Shown in pieces: positions 49,271 through 60,376 of a stretch of 64,000 nt of DNA. Source of the stretch: Pythium myriotylum. Its lineage: Eukaryota; Oomycota; Peronosporomycetes; Pythiales; Pythiaceae. The notes under the pieces are model-generated. The model was not told the origin of the DNA, did no database searches, and was given only the letters and a program-made list of their open reading frames with translations. Position 1 is the stretch's first letter. Each line of letters opens with the position of its first letter. Both the position numbers and the translations under genes were made by a program. The stretch lies in assembly GCA_023091665.1 (NCBI GenBank), contig JALJCQ010000006.1:744001-808000 (forward strand), read 5' to 3'.

Positions 49271-50887
49271 ATGATGGCTCACCAGTGGGGTCCGATCGAC
49301 GGACAGCCCCGCTTCCACAGCCAGGCAACGACAACCGGCGAGGACGACGACCTCTTCAACGCCGCGCTGCTCTTTCTCGACCACCACGAAGACAGCCATA
49401 GTGACAACAGCGACACCTACAGCGTCCACACGGCCGAGGACCCGAGCCCGTACCAGAGCCTCGAAGGCCACCAGGTGAGACCGAGCCTCCACCAGCACCA
49501 GCCCGAGAACCTGCGATGGGACGATCTCCAGAGCCTCGACGCGCAGCTCAGCAACAACGCGCTCCAGGTCCAGCTCAAGCTTAAGCAGGAAGCTGGCATG
49601 CCGACTGCCATGGTCGATGACAGCGGCTCGCTCACACTCGAGGCCTTTGGCACGCCAATGTGGAACCCGGCAGTGGTCGCGCCTCCACCACCGCCTCGTC
49701 GCATAAACAAACGCCGCATCGAGATCGAGCGACTCCGCGTCGAGTCACAGGCGCTGCAGAACCGCCTCGCGAGTCTCCAGGACCAGTCCAGCGAGTCCAA
49801 GACCCTTGCCACCACGGATCGTGTCTTCGGCGAAGTGCTCGGCTCTGCCTGGCAGAACATCGCTGCGCGTCAGTTGGAGCAGCGCCATCGCGCCGAGTCC
49901 GAGAACCGTCGGCTCAAGAACCTTTTGAACGAACACAAACGCATGGCAAAGGCCCTTCGCCGCCTTGTTGCCCGTCATGCAAACGCCAAGGTGAGCCCGA
50001 GCCCCGACCCACCGGCCAAACGATCCAAAGCCTCCGGAGACTGACCACCTTGCTCTCTGTGTGTGGTTTCGGATCAGGCCTGGGACCCGTTCAGGACGCG
50101 CGGCATCCAGCACCTCCATATCGTCCCGATGGGCTTGAAGGACCGTGAAGTATTTGATACGCTGACAGCAGCACTTCAAATCATGTACAAGCAAACAGAC
50201 TCCATTCTCTCGGACCCAATGGTCTCTTCTCAAGAGACCGACTTCCGTGACGTCAAGACGGAACTTAATGGAGACAAATCCATGTCGCTACAACTACTAT
50301 CCGCGCGAACGTTGCCGTTCCAGTTCCAAATCACCTGCGATGCTGCGTGGGAGTGTTTCCTGCGCAACTGTGGCACCGCTGACGTGGAGTGGGTGATGGG
50401 GAAGGATGGGTCTTTGAGGACTGCCTTTGAAGGGTACATCGAAGTTGGAGATATCAAAGGCCCAGGGCGTGGCAAGATGGTCGTACGTCGCTATGACGAG
50501 CCCGATCGGGTCATCATGCTCCGAAGCGCTGTCTTCGTGTGCGAGATCAACGAAAACCCTCTCCTTAGGCAACCCGTGCGTCACTGTTTGTGGCAGATTG
50601 TCCGGAAGCCGAGTTTTCTTGGAGTCGCCAAGGAGCATGACGCGGCTTGCCAGGTCGTGAGCTGCTATGTCTCACTGCCGAGCCTTGACCGTGTGGATGG
50701 TCTCGACAAAGATGAGCGGGCTGCTCTGACGGATGATGCTGCGGAGACTTTTCTCACGATCGCTAAATTTCAGGCCGACAATTCAAACGAAGTCATCGAC
50801 AATTATCTGCTGGAGGCGGCGATGCGAGGGCCTCGGGAGGCTCCTCATATTTCGCCCATATCGAAGTCGCGAGGATTTTCTTGCTGA
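49271..50887 (+). CDS. M96-like protein, long form
   Basis: Exons 49271-49990 and 50078-50887; one 87-bp phase-0 intron (AAG|GTGAGC ... GATCAG) after the second helix, none in the START half; 509 aa. Long Gln/His/Ser-rich N-terminal linker and a proline run just before the zipper at ~143-172 (R-R-I-N-K-R-R-I-E-I-E-R-L-R). START half: L-P-F-Q-F, V-V-R-R-Y-D-E-P-D-R-V-I-M-L-R and an extended C-terminus. First family member right of the viral insertion. Confidence 0.8.
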
Positions 50888-51360
50888 AAATAACTCCCTA
50901 CCCAAATTGTGTAATATACCTCCACTACGCAGAACAAGAACGTGACTTTCTGGACGGAATTCTCCTGAGAGAGAAAACAGAAACCACCTTCTCTTGCGTG
51001 TCGGCTGCCAGGAATACTCATCCCTTATCTGTTGCACGCTCTCTCCAAGAATGAATTCAAACGAATTGCTTCATGAATTCGTCTCACGACATCGAACTCT
51101 CGTATTCGAGAGCAGACCATTGCGTAGATCCTGGAACGGGTGGGCTTCCATGTCTTCCACTAATATACGTAGAGGTGATTTCCAATGCACGAAGTGTTGT
51201 TTCCCTGTCGTCATTTGCGAAATTGGAGACAATCTCCCTGGCAATAACTCTGGACCAGCATTCACGGATCATTATCAAATGCCGATTGTGCATAAACCAT
51301 CCATGTTTATGACTTCGCGATGATTGTTGGCGTTGGAGTTCCGCATTGTTCTCGTTCAAA
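50888..51360. other. Intergenic region
   Basis: 473 bp; no gene supported. Open frames here are short and lack motifs. Confidence 0.45.
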
Positions 51361-52539
51361 ATGGAGGCACTGGAGTTGGCGTTGTGGGGGGACGAGAGTG
51401 ACGCAGAGTTTGCGCAGGACGAACTCCTTGCGTGGAGCCAGGTGCAGACCAACGACGGTCCAGCACAGTTGCGTGTCGACATCCAGCTCGGGGTGGTGGC
51501 TGAATCTGCAAGTGAGCCACGCGAGGAGCGACAAGCTGGAAAAAAGCGACCACCATCGACAATCAGTCGGCGGAGAGAAGAGATTGCCCAACTGAAGGTG
51601 GTCTCAGAGTACTTGGAGCGACAACTCCATCGTCTTCTCAATTGCGATGTCAAGAACGAGTACGAGAGGATTGCTGCGGAGGAGCGTACTCAACGGGAGC
51701 TAGCGGAGAGGGAGAACCTTCGACTTCGATCACTGCTGGAGGACCGCAACACGACGCTGTCTCAGGTGAGGCAAGTGCTGGATTTGCAGCTTGACCGAAT
51801 GCCGCAAAGATACGACATCATGCCACCACCGCCTCCGCCCGTGTCTGTGTCTCTTCGCGACCACCGTGACACTCTTGAGGCGCTCGCGCAGCTGCTCGAC
51901 ACGATGTATATTCAGACGGATCTTGTACTGTCAGATCCACGTCTTGGAGCTTCACTAGAATCGGCGTCGTTCATTGACGTCGAACGCCATTTCGATCCTG
52001 ATGCGTTGGTGATTCAGCTGATCGAGTCTCGCTTTTTGCCGTTTCATCCTGAGGTGGCAGCAGAGGCCGAATGGAAGCACTATCTCAAGCGGTCGAGGTC
52101 GCAAAGCGGAGAACAGTATGAGTGTCTCCCGGACGGGACGATACGCTCCTGTTATGCAATGTTCATCTTGTTCCCGGGTTTTCAAGCCCACGTGAAGGCC
52201 GAGATGGCTCTGAGACGGATCGAAGAGCCACACCGTGTCGTCATTCTACGTAGCGCCAGCTTCACATACCTCACTCCTCCAGAGAAATTGCAGGTGAAGA
52301 ACTCGTCGACAGCGCGTCATTTCTCGTGGACAACAGTCAGTCCGAAAAACGGTAGTGTGGGGTGCATATCACAGACATGCGGTATCTTGGTACCATCTAC
52401 ATCAGGAGAAAACGCAGAGGAAGCATCGGCCATTGCGAATTTCTACTCGGACCTAAGCAAGAAGTTCCTCGAGGAGCACCTCGATGAAGTCGACAGCTTC
52501 CTCCTTCGGTCCCAAAGACGAAAGCGTAGAATCGTGTAA
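51361..52539 (+). CDS. M96-like protein, intronless
   Basis: 392 aa, single exon. ATG 51361 (M-E-A-L-E-L) is preferred; the frame opens 15 bp earlier at a TTG. Zipper at ~60-93 (S-R-R-R-E-E-I-A-Q-L-K-V-V-S-E-Y-L-E-R-Q-L), short second helix with E-L-A-E-R-E-N-L-R-L-R, a proline run at ~160, then the START half with F-L-P-F-H-P and R-R-I-E-E-P-H-R-V-V-I-L-R. The R-[IV]-V-I-L-R-S-A block groups it with the 49271 gene, which has an intron. Confidence 0.8.
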   Translation: MEALELALWGDESDAEFAQDELLAWSQVQTNDGPAQLRVDIQLGVVAESASEPREERQAGKKRPPSTISRRREEIAQLKVVSEYLERQLHRLLNCDVKNEYERIAAEERTQRELAERENLRLRSLLEDRNTTLSQVRQVLDLQLDRMPQRYDIMPPPPPPVSVSLRDHRDTLEALAQLLDTMYIQTDLVLSDPRLGASLESASFIDVERHFDPDALVIQLIESRFLPFHPEVAAEAEWKHYLKRSRSQSGEQYECLPDGTIRSCYAMFILFPGFQAHVKAEMALRRIEEPHRVVILRSASFTYLTPPEKLQVKNSSTARHFSWTTVSPKNGSVGCISQTCGILVPSTSGENAEEASAIANFYSDLSKKFLEEHLDEVDSFLLRSQRRKRRIV

Positions 52540-53755
52540 TGGATTTTGGCGTCGACGATTAAGGTCTTTCTCTTGTATCGGACAGCAATCCGTAGGTCAT
52601 GGGCTGCACGACGTACCCGTGCCCTACACAGATTAATAAGAGGATAAAACAGCGCCTGCCGTCAAGCGAGCGATCTCCTGGTCCAACCGAGTGCTGTTTA
52701 GTCTGTACCTGCTTGGCGGACTCTCGCAAACGAAGCAACGACCATGGGAAGGTCGCAATCAGGCTGCAATCCCAATCTTTTCTTCTCGGGGCATTGATCC
52801 GGCCCTTTACTCATCGGATTCGGCCCTTCAGCATGGTCGTAATCTGCAGATTTCGCACGCTGACGCGCCGAGAAGAATCATGGGTGGTCTGCGGCGTCAT
52901 CGTTCTGGACTTCATTCACCTCCTGGGAACACGCCTGGGCGATGGCCCCAACTGAAGCTCTTCGACAGCTTCATTCGGCCCAGTACTCGTCATTGTAGTG
53001 CTTGCTTACTCTCGCTCAGACACTCTACCCCTCGACTTGTTTAGGTCCGTTCGGAAAGTAGAGAAGAACACTGTCTAGCATACAGCATGTCATGCCACTC
53101 GACCCGCCTTCAACCAAAAGCGAGCGAGAAGAATCGCGGACGTCTCACCACGTTGAAGCGAGCAGCTCATCTCCGATCGGGATGCGCCTGCATGGTTCAA
53201 GTGGTGTCGACGAGTCCGACGTGAAGATGCCCATTGGGCATTGCTGTACTGCTGCCCTGGATTGGTCGAAACCACGAAAGAAGCCATTTCGTGCCGATCC
53301 CACTCGCGAGACCTGATAGCTGCCATCCTGAGACCCGATTTTCTGTTGACGCAAAACACTCTCGGCGAATGTTTGACGCTGTGAGCATCATCATGGGCCT
53401 TGGCCCCCAACGACTGATCGCCCGAGATGACTTTGTGCTTCGTGTTTACGCGGAGTGGACCCCGGCTCTGCGCATCTCGCTGGGAGCCGTCTCATCTTGC
53501 TCTCGCTCTTTGGTCCTCTTGTTCTGGTTGGGTTGCTTGGGGTCGGCCTAGACCACTCGAGATGAGGCCATTCTGCGATCGTGACGTGTCGGTGCACATC
53601 TGCCGTTCTGGTTGCTTTTCACTGGCTCAGTTACCGGATACCCTCTCAGCTCCACACGCTCTGGGTTCCTCTCTGTTCCAGACGACCCACTGCCCTCTCT
53701 CCGTATTGCAGCTCGACTCTCCAATGGACCACAGCCACTCAGCGATAAGTGCCCG
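52540..53755. other. Intergenic region and leader
   Basis: 1.2 kb. Several open frames on both strands (52599-53551) have no recognisable domain. The region 53612-53755 is open in frame with the next CDS but is not family-like. Confidence 0.45.
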
Positions 53756-55093
53756 ATGAACAACGCTACACCAGTGTGGACCAACAGCAACGAGGAGGAC
53801 GTGTGGGAAGCCGCGAGCCTGCTCCTCGACGATGGAGATGAACGAGGCAGCGACCAGATGACCGACGTGGACTCAGCCGAGTCCGGGTCGCCCGTGAAGA
53901 GCGAGAACATGGACGTTCAGATGGACAAGCCGGGGTTGATGGGCGAGAAAGTCGCCTTTGGAGCCACTCGGCCCGCCAAGATTCGCCGCGTCAACCGCCG
54001 GCGTGAAGAAATTCTCTTTCTCCGTGAGCAGGCCAAAGACCTCGAGGAACGACTCGCCGCCACGCGCTCGCGGCTCGAGGAACGCGCTGAGATGAGCCGC
54101 CACTTGCAGCCCATGGAGCGCGAGCTGCTCTCGTCGGCGTGGTCGTCGATCGCGATCCAGCAGCTCAACCAGCGGCAGCGGTCCGAGGCTGAACACGATC
54201 GGCTCGTCGCGATGGTTGAGGAACAGCGTCAGCTCGCGCGGGCGCTGCACAGATACGCGCGACGCAACACGATCCACGAGATCCCAGCTCCGCTGGCCGT
54301 GCACGCGCAGCTCCAAGCAGTGCACCAAGAAACGTTCTCGGTCGCCCAGCCGGCGACTTTCGAAGAGCTCGAGCGTGCGCTGCATTCGATGTACGAACAG
54401 CGCAACGCTGTCTTCCGGGATCCTCGCTTTGACGACGTGCTTGCGTCGCTACGCGCGAGTCGGTTTGTGAACGAACACACGCAAACCGCGTGCGTCGAGG
54501 TTGTGGACGCACGCGTGCTGCCGTTCGATGTGCAGCTCACGGCCAACGCGCTCTGGGAGTCCATGCTCCACCGCGTGAGTACGGCCGTGACCTACAACGA
54601 CGAGGACTTCGACGTCCACCACGATCTCATCAAGAAGGGCTTCGTCGCCGCGCTCGACTTGCCGCACTTCCAGACGTCCGTCTGCGCGCGCGTGGTCGCT
54701 CGCCGCTTCGTCGAGCGCGACCGCGTCGTGATCCTGCGCGCCACGCACTTCGAGCCCATCCGTCTCGCGACCTCGAGCCCCATCGACCCGTTCTCGGTGC
54801 GCCACTACCAGTGGAACGTCATCGAGGCGCCGCACCTTGAACGACTGCGCAAGAACCGCTTTGCGACGGCGCAGATCCAGTCCTTCGACCTCTCGTTCCC
54901 GACGCTCGCGCCCAACTTGGACGCTGAGACCGAGCAGAAGATCCTCCAGTTCTGCGAGACCGCGGTGGTTTACCACCTCGACATCTCGCGACAGGCCGTG
55001 GAGAACATTCTACTGACGCGCCCCGAGCTCGCGAGCCTGCAGCCGCGGCTGTCGCAGCCGCCGTCGACGCCCATCAAGCTCGAGGCCTGCTGA
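53756..55093 (+). CDS. M96-like protein, intronless
   Basis: 445 aa, ATG 53756. N-terminus with E-E-D-V-W-E-A-A-S-L-L-L-D-D, zipper at ~75-110 (R-R-V-N-R-R-R-E-E-I-L-F-L-R-E-Q-A-K-D-L-E). The second helix is N-Q-R-Q-R-S-E-A-E-H. START half: V-L-P-F-D-V-Q-L-T-A, then V-V-A-R-R-F-V-E-R-D-R-V-V-I-L-R. More GC-rich than most family members here, especially at third positions, which may reflect stronger or broader expression. Ends in a Pro/Ser tail. Confidence 0.82.
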   Translation: MNNATPVWTNSNEEDVWEAASLLLDDGDERGSDQMTDVDSAESGSPVKSENMDVQMDKPGLMGEKVAFGATRPAKIRRVNRRREEILFLREQAKDLEERLAATRSRLEERAEMSRHLQPMERELLSSAWSSIAIQQLNQRQRSEAEHDRLVAMVEEQRQLARALHRYARRNTIHEIPAPLAVHAQLQAVHQETFSVAQPATFEELERALHSMYEQRNAVFRDPRFDDVLASLRASRFVNEHTQTACVEVVDARVLPFDVQLTANALWESMLHRVSTAVTYNDEDFDVHHDLIKKGFVAALDLPHFQTSVCARVVARRFVERDRVVILRATHFEPIRLATSSPIDPFSVRHYQWNVIEAPHLERLRKNRFATAQIQSFDLSFPTLAPNLDAETEQKILQFCETAVVYHLDISRQAVENILLTRPELASLQPRLSQPPSTPIKLEAC

Positions 55094-55451
55094 CGCACAC
55101 TGCTGCAGATATATAATAATTGCACGACCGAAAAAATAATTTGAATTATTTTCCACCCTCACTCTGCTCGTAGCGTCATCATCGTAGGAGTATGTTGACG
55201 CGACTTCGCATGTCGCGTAAAGGACCGTCATTACAGAGTGATGGTCTTCGTAGCTCTTCAGACGCTTCAACACATGTCACAGATGCACACCGTTGACACA
55301 CCTCCGTGTTCTCGTAAAACCGGCCCTGCCTAGTCGCATACATTGGTCCAGAGACCAAAGGCGATACTAATCACGGCCAAGCATCATCATCACCGGAGCG
55401 CCCCTCGCAGACATCGGCGCGAGCATTCACTTTCTCTCTCTCGTGCCTTCC
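55094..55451. other. Intergenic region with Inr-like motif
   Basis: 358 bp. GAGCATTCACTTTCTC at about 55421, some 30 bp before the next ATG, resembles an oomycete initiator. No gene. Confidence 0.45.
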
Positions 55452-56796
55452 ATGACGATCCACTCGACCGAGCGCGACAGCCTCGCCGAGGACCACGAGG
55501 TGCTGCGCGCCGTCATGGCGTTTCTCGACGACGACGACAGCGCCACCGACGTCGTCGACGTCACGCCGCCGCTCAGCGACGCCGGCAGCAACTCGCAGTC
55601 CGACACCGAGTCCACGGCCTCCAGCGGCGGCAAGGCCACCAAGCGCAAGGCGCGCAAAGAGGCCTTCCCGCGTGTCATCAACCGCAGCCGCATGCGCCGG
55701 CGCCACGAAGTTCTCTCGCTGCGAGAACAAGTCATCGCGCTCGAAGAACGACTGGCGGCGCTGCAGAGTGGGGATACCGAGACCACAGAGCCCAAGGCGA
55801 ACGAGGAAGATGTCAAGCAGTTGAGACTGACAGCCTGGCAGTCGGTCGCCGAGTGCCAGCGCGACCAATTGGACGCGGCGGAGAAGGAACGAGAGCGACT
55901 ACGCAACCTTATCAAAGAATACAAGCTCTCGGTGAAGCGCGTCGAGCGGTTCTTGAAGAAACAGACAATCCCACAATCGCTGCTGCCGCCGGATCTGTCG
56001 ATGCCGCGCGGTACGTCGGACGCAGGGGACAGTACGGACGGTTTCGAGGATATTTCTCGCAACTTGCCTGCAATGTACTTGCAAATCAACGGCGTGTTCA
56101 GTGACTCGCGTTATGATACACCCAGTGGAGGCGTGCGAGACGTTCGCGTTCAGAACGAAGAGACGACAAACATGTCAATTGAAGTGCTCGAGTCGCGCCT
56201 ACTTCCCTTCAGCGTGGAGACCACTGCGAAGGCTGTGTGGCACTTCCACAAGATTAAATCAACAAAAGTGTCCTCTGCTGTTGAAGAGGTGAGTCTTTGC
56301 ACGAATAAATATTGGCCCAAAACGAAAGCTAACTTTTCGCGTGGTGCAGGAGGTTGAAGAGAGTGAGGACTTCATGCGGCGCACTTTCGTCGCATTGCTT
56401 GAAATTCCAAATCACAAGGGCAAAGCGCGAGGTCGAATGGAAACTCGACGGTTTATTGAGCACGAGCGCGTGGTGATCTTGCAGTGCGCTATCTTCGACA
56501 GAACGGAACGCATTTCGGGTCCTGTTCCTGACGGATTTGGTATGCGCCAGTTCCACTGGACAGTCATCGGTCCGCCCCGGAGCGAACGATTGCGTCAGTC
56601 GGGGCGAGCGGTGAGCCAAGTTGAAACGTTTGAAGTCACTATCCCGTTTGTCGAGTATCCAGATCCTAACCGTGACATGAAACAAGATCTCGCGAGTTTG
56701 AAGCAGTTCTGTGTTGAAGCTTCGCACTTCATGCTCGAACTTGAGCGCCAGGCTGTGGAGAACATCCTGATGAATTCCTCATTAAACATCAAATAA
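55452..56796 (+). CDS. M96-like bZIP/START-like family protein
   Basis: Exons 55452-56288 and 56350-56796; one 61-bp phase-0 intron (GAG|GTGAGT ... GGTGCAG) located in the START half; 427 aa. The zipper at ~74-107 is one of the cleanest: V-I-N-R-S-R-M-R-R-R-H-E-V-L-S-L-R-E-Q-V-I-A-L-E. START half: R-L-L-P-F-S-V-E, then M-E-T-R-R-F-I-E-H-E-R-V-V-I-L-Q-C. Closest relatives are the genes at 57312, 60377 and 61962 (shared L-R-E-Q-V-[IV]-A-L). Confidence 0.83.
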
Positions 56797-57311
56797 ATAT
56801 GTTCGGTGCAAAATGAACAATATGGGTTGTCATGCAGACTTTCGGATATGATCGATGGATACTTGCACAAGGCAAAATGAAGTCGCCACGAGTATCTAAA
56901 CAACCTCTTTGCTGACGAACACGACGCAAAGCCCCGCCGCTTTCTTTGGGACGATCACAACACTTGCATTCATTTTGTCAATATACAAAGACAGCGCGGA
57001 TACGTCAACTTGACCACAATCTCGAGCAAATTTCGTGGTATAATTCGCGATTAATGTATCCAGCTGTCAACAACGACTAACACGCTCTTCTCGATGAAAA
57101 CGGTCGCGTGAAAGATGTAATCAAACACTTTTCAAGGGGTATTCCTGTATGAGCGGGGTTAGTTCTGGCATGGCTGTAACGAATTAATTTGGAGATTGAA
57201 AACGCCACCTTGGCCTTCTGAGCTTTCCCTCGTGTAAAGACCATTTGCATCACTTACGGCATGCTCGCGATCGGTCGTCTCTCAAGGTTCATGGCATTCT
57301 TGTCTTACTAG
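56797..57311. other. Convergent intergenic region
   Basis: 515 bp between convergent family members; AT-rich, no gene, presumably the two 3' ends. Confidence 0.5.
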
Positions 57312-58460
57312 TCACATATTGATTCGTGCTGTCAGTAGGAGGTTGTCCACTCCTTTGCGCTCGATGTCGGCTACGCATCCCACAGCTTCAAGGCACTGAT
57401 TTCGCATCAGCTCAAGCGTTTTTAGATCTAGGCTTTCGGCTCTGGGGATCGAGACCTCAAAGGAATCAACCTGGCAGGTATCGTTCCTACGACTGCGCAA
57501 TCTTTCGTTGCGAGGGGGCCCGATAACCGTCCAGCTGAAGTGCCGGATGAAAACATCACCAGTAATACCCTGCACGTTTCCACTTTCAAGAAATGCACAT
57601 TGGAGAATGACCACGCGCTCGGCTTCCACAATACGCCAGGCGGCAAGACGGCCCTCACCCTGTCCTTGAAATGACGGAAAGTTGAACGCCGCTGCAAATG
57701 TGCGCTGAAGCGAGTTGTCAGATGCCTTGGTTTCTTCCTCCATCCAGTGAGTCACTTGCTCAATTTTCGTCAAAGTAAGTTCCCATACAGCCCCTGCGGT
57801 CGAGTGCATGTCAAATGGGACGATTCGCGAATCGAGAGTCTCAACTGTCATATTGCTGGTCGCCTCGTTCATGACGCGAACATCTCGGAAGTGCACCATC
57901 TCCGAGGCCAACCGAGGATCCGTGAAAAGACCGTTGAGCTGCAGAATCATCGTCGGTAGATGCGCAGATATTTCCTGGTAGTCACCACTCTTCTTCATGT
58001 GCAGTATCTGCGGTCGTAATAGGATATTTTCTGTTGCCAGCGCAAGTTTCAGCTCTCTCTGCTTGCTGAAGATGCGCGCAACGCCGCGAATCAAATGCCT
58101 CTGCTTCTTGAGCATGCGACGGAGATACTCTCGCTCACTTTCGGAGACTCGCCGTTGCTCGCGTTGGGTACGGGCCATGGCCTGCCACTGCTTTGCTAGC
58201 TGGGTCTTGTGCTCACGCTCAGAGGTCTCTGGTGGGCACACGGAGCTGGCCTCGTGGGCTGCAAGGACTTCTTGTAACGCGATGACTTGCTCTCGCAGGA
58301 AGAGGATTTCGTGCCGCCGCCTCGAGCGGCTACTGTTAAACACGCTGCGCGACGCACGCTTGGGCAATACCATCGATCTCACGAGCTGGACGGACTCCGA
58401 CTCAGAGGCCGTCTCTTCTTCCAGCAAGAGGGCGTTAAGCGAAACGCAGGAGTCGCTCAT
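57312..58460 (-). CDS. M96-like protein, intronless
   Basis: 382 aa, ATG 58460. Short N-terminus, zipper at ~41-70 (N-S-S-R-S-R-R-R-H-E-I-L-F-L-R-E-Q-V-I-A-L-Q). Second helix: A-R-T-Q-R-E-Q-R-R-V-S-E-S-E-R. START half: R-I-V-P-F-D-M-H-S-T, A-A-W-R-I-V-E-A-E-R-V-V-I-L-Q-C. No intron although its near relatives at 55452 and 61962 have one at M-E-E / V-D-E; here the equivalent E-E-E region is continuous. Confidence 0.82.
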   Translation of the reverse strand: MSDSCVSLNALLLEEETASESESVQLVRSMVLPKRASRSVFNSSRSRRRHEILFLREQVIALQEVLAAHEASSVCPPETSEREHKTQLAKQWQAMARTQREQRRVSESEREYLRRMLKKQRHLIRGVARIFSKQRELKLALATENILLRPQILHMKKSGDYQEISAHLPTMILQLNGLFTDPRLASEMVHFRDVRVMNEATSNMTVETLDSRIVPFDMHSTAGAVWELTLTKIEQVTHWMEEETKASDNSLQRTFAAAFNFPSFQGQGEGRLAAWRIVEAERVVILQCAFLESGNVQGITGDVFIRHFSWTVIGPPRNERLRSRRNDTCQVDSFEVSIPRAESLDLKTLELMRNQCLEAVGCVADIERKGVDNLLLTARINM

Positions 58461-60376
58461 CTTGGAGAATTGCTTTGTGCGCGCTGGGTGAGTCGTTTAC
58501 TCACTGTCGCCTGGCAGCGAGACCTTTGGTGAAGTGGTGTGACAGCCAGGGTGATGTTTCGTATCGCCATGCAGAGCTTTGAAGGCGTAATCTCTCTCCA
58601 GTCAGAGAACGAAACCCAATGGGAGTTCTCTCCATGTGGTTGCTGCCGATGCAGGCCGCGGCGAGTTTGAAATATGAGCCGGGGACTTGATTTGCACATT
58701 TTGAGCTTGTTGAGGTTGTGGAGTGGAGATTTGACCATCGAGACATTCAGTTTCTACCTCATACACCGGAAGCTCATGTCGACCGCAATGCAGAACTTGA
58801 AGAACTCGTAACTTTGTAGTTGTTGTCTCCCGATCCCATGTCGACTCTTGAGTGTTCTGGACTTGCACTCGGAAGTTCGATTGTCCGAGAGCGAGGACTC
58901 AATATCGTCGACCGTCATCAGCCCCACGTCTCTGTCGCTGCCCCCATGCTAATCTCGAACCCATCGAGAACGGACATGTCTCCGAAGTCGACCTGGATCT
59001 CCACGAGCTGCAAAGACCCGGCTCTGAACTGGTCACCAAGGCCCATCTTGGCTGCAAATTCTCGACGAGTGTGTAGGCTGCAAGCAGCCTCGAGAGGCGG
59101 AGCGAATTGCTCCGTTTGTCTCACACGACAGCAAGCAGGTCGTCGATCACCGCATTGAGCTGTCTCCAAGTCCGTCCCCTAACCCAAGTCCCAACAATGC
59201 AATAAAAACACTGTTATGACACACAAAAGCGAATTAAAAAAACAGCTTTCGCGTGTCGTGCATGGAGATTAGATTAGTCTCGAGCTCCGATGAGTCAGGC
59301 CACGGTGCCGAGCCTCACAGTTCGACGATGATTCCAGCCAGCTCGGAGCCATTGACAAAACCACATTCCTGAGTATGGCATTTGCACCAGTCATCAAGGA
59401 CAGCGTCAGTCCCACCGACGTGAGAGCTGAGAACTCCCTATCCTCAAGCACACTTGCGTGAGAGCGAAACAAACTCTCGCTTCTTCTCTTCCCCTCTCCA
59501 TCCCCCCGCCAAGCACTGACGGGCACTCCAGATGCAGACCAGGCGAGACCTCACGGCCTCAAGTTCTATTCCGACTGCGTCCTACCCTAGGAGGCACCCA
59601 CCACTCCGACCTTCGACAGGTGGCTCTCGTCCTCTGAGGACGAGGGCAGAGCTGAGAAATTGGCCAGTGTGGCCCATTAGTGATCAGAGACACTTCAACT
59701 CCGGGAGAACGTCATCGCGTTGTAATGGACGAAGTCGCCAAGAACAGTAGGGATTGGATGCTCAACGCCAAGACATTTTATTCCTGGCAATTGGCAGCAC
59801 TCAAGGCTCTTCCCATCCAGGCTTGGTGACGACTTGGCGACGCGTCCTTCATGTAAGCTTCCTTGATAGAACAAACTTGGCGACAAGATCGTCGCATGTG
59901 GTATTCCTTAGACGCGCATATGGCAGGCCATGCGAGCCCAGTTGGAGGCACCTCTCATAAAATTAAACACGCTGAGGATAGGTCATATCGTGAAGCAGCT
60001 CATTTCGCGCCTCCTCTTGTGCTGTCTTGCGATTGACGTTTGCAATCGACATGAGCACACCACAGTCTTCCGCGACTTAACCAAGACCCCTTTAAAAAAG
60101 ATCCCGTTCAAAACTGATATCTTTTTCAAGTTGAATAGCATGAATAATGAGCTCACAATCAAATCACCTTTCTATTCTGATGCAGTTTTGGATTACGCTC
60201 GAGCCGGGTTGGAATGTCACAATGGAATCAAGCCCACGGGACCGTATTGACGGGGGGACAATGGATAGAAAGACGCCAACACCCACAACCGTACGCGCTG
60301 TACTAATCCTCTCCCGCGTGGGCACGAGAGCTTTCTCTCTCACAACGCAACTTTCCGCCATTCGACATCTTCGCCA
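58461..60376. other. Large intergenic region
   Basis: 1.9 kb with no supported gene. Facing frames at 58820-59158 (+) and 58918-59169 (-) are the longest but match nothing I know. The last 100 bp before 60377 is a C/T-rich leader. Confidence 0.45.

Noticed and set aside
54490..54840. Arg-rich alternative frame inside the 53756 gene
   Set aside because: Typical out-of-frame product of GC-rich coding DNA; the family protein occupies the other frame.
58820..59169. Overlapping frames on both strands in the large gap
   Set aside because: Neither shows a domain, initiator or splice pattern; left unannotated.
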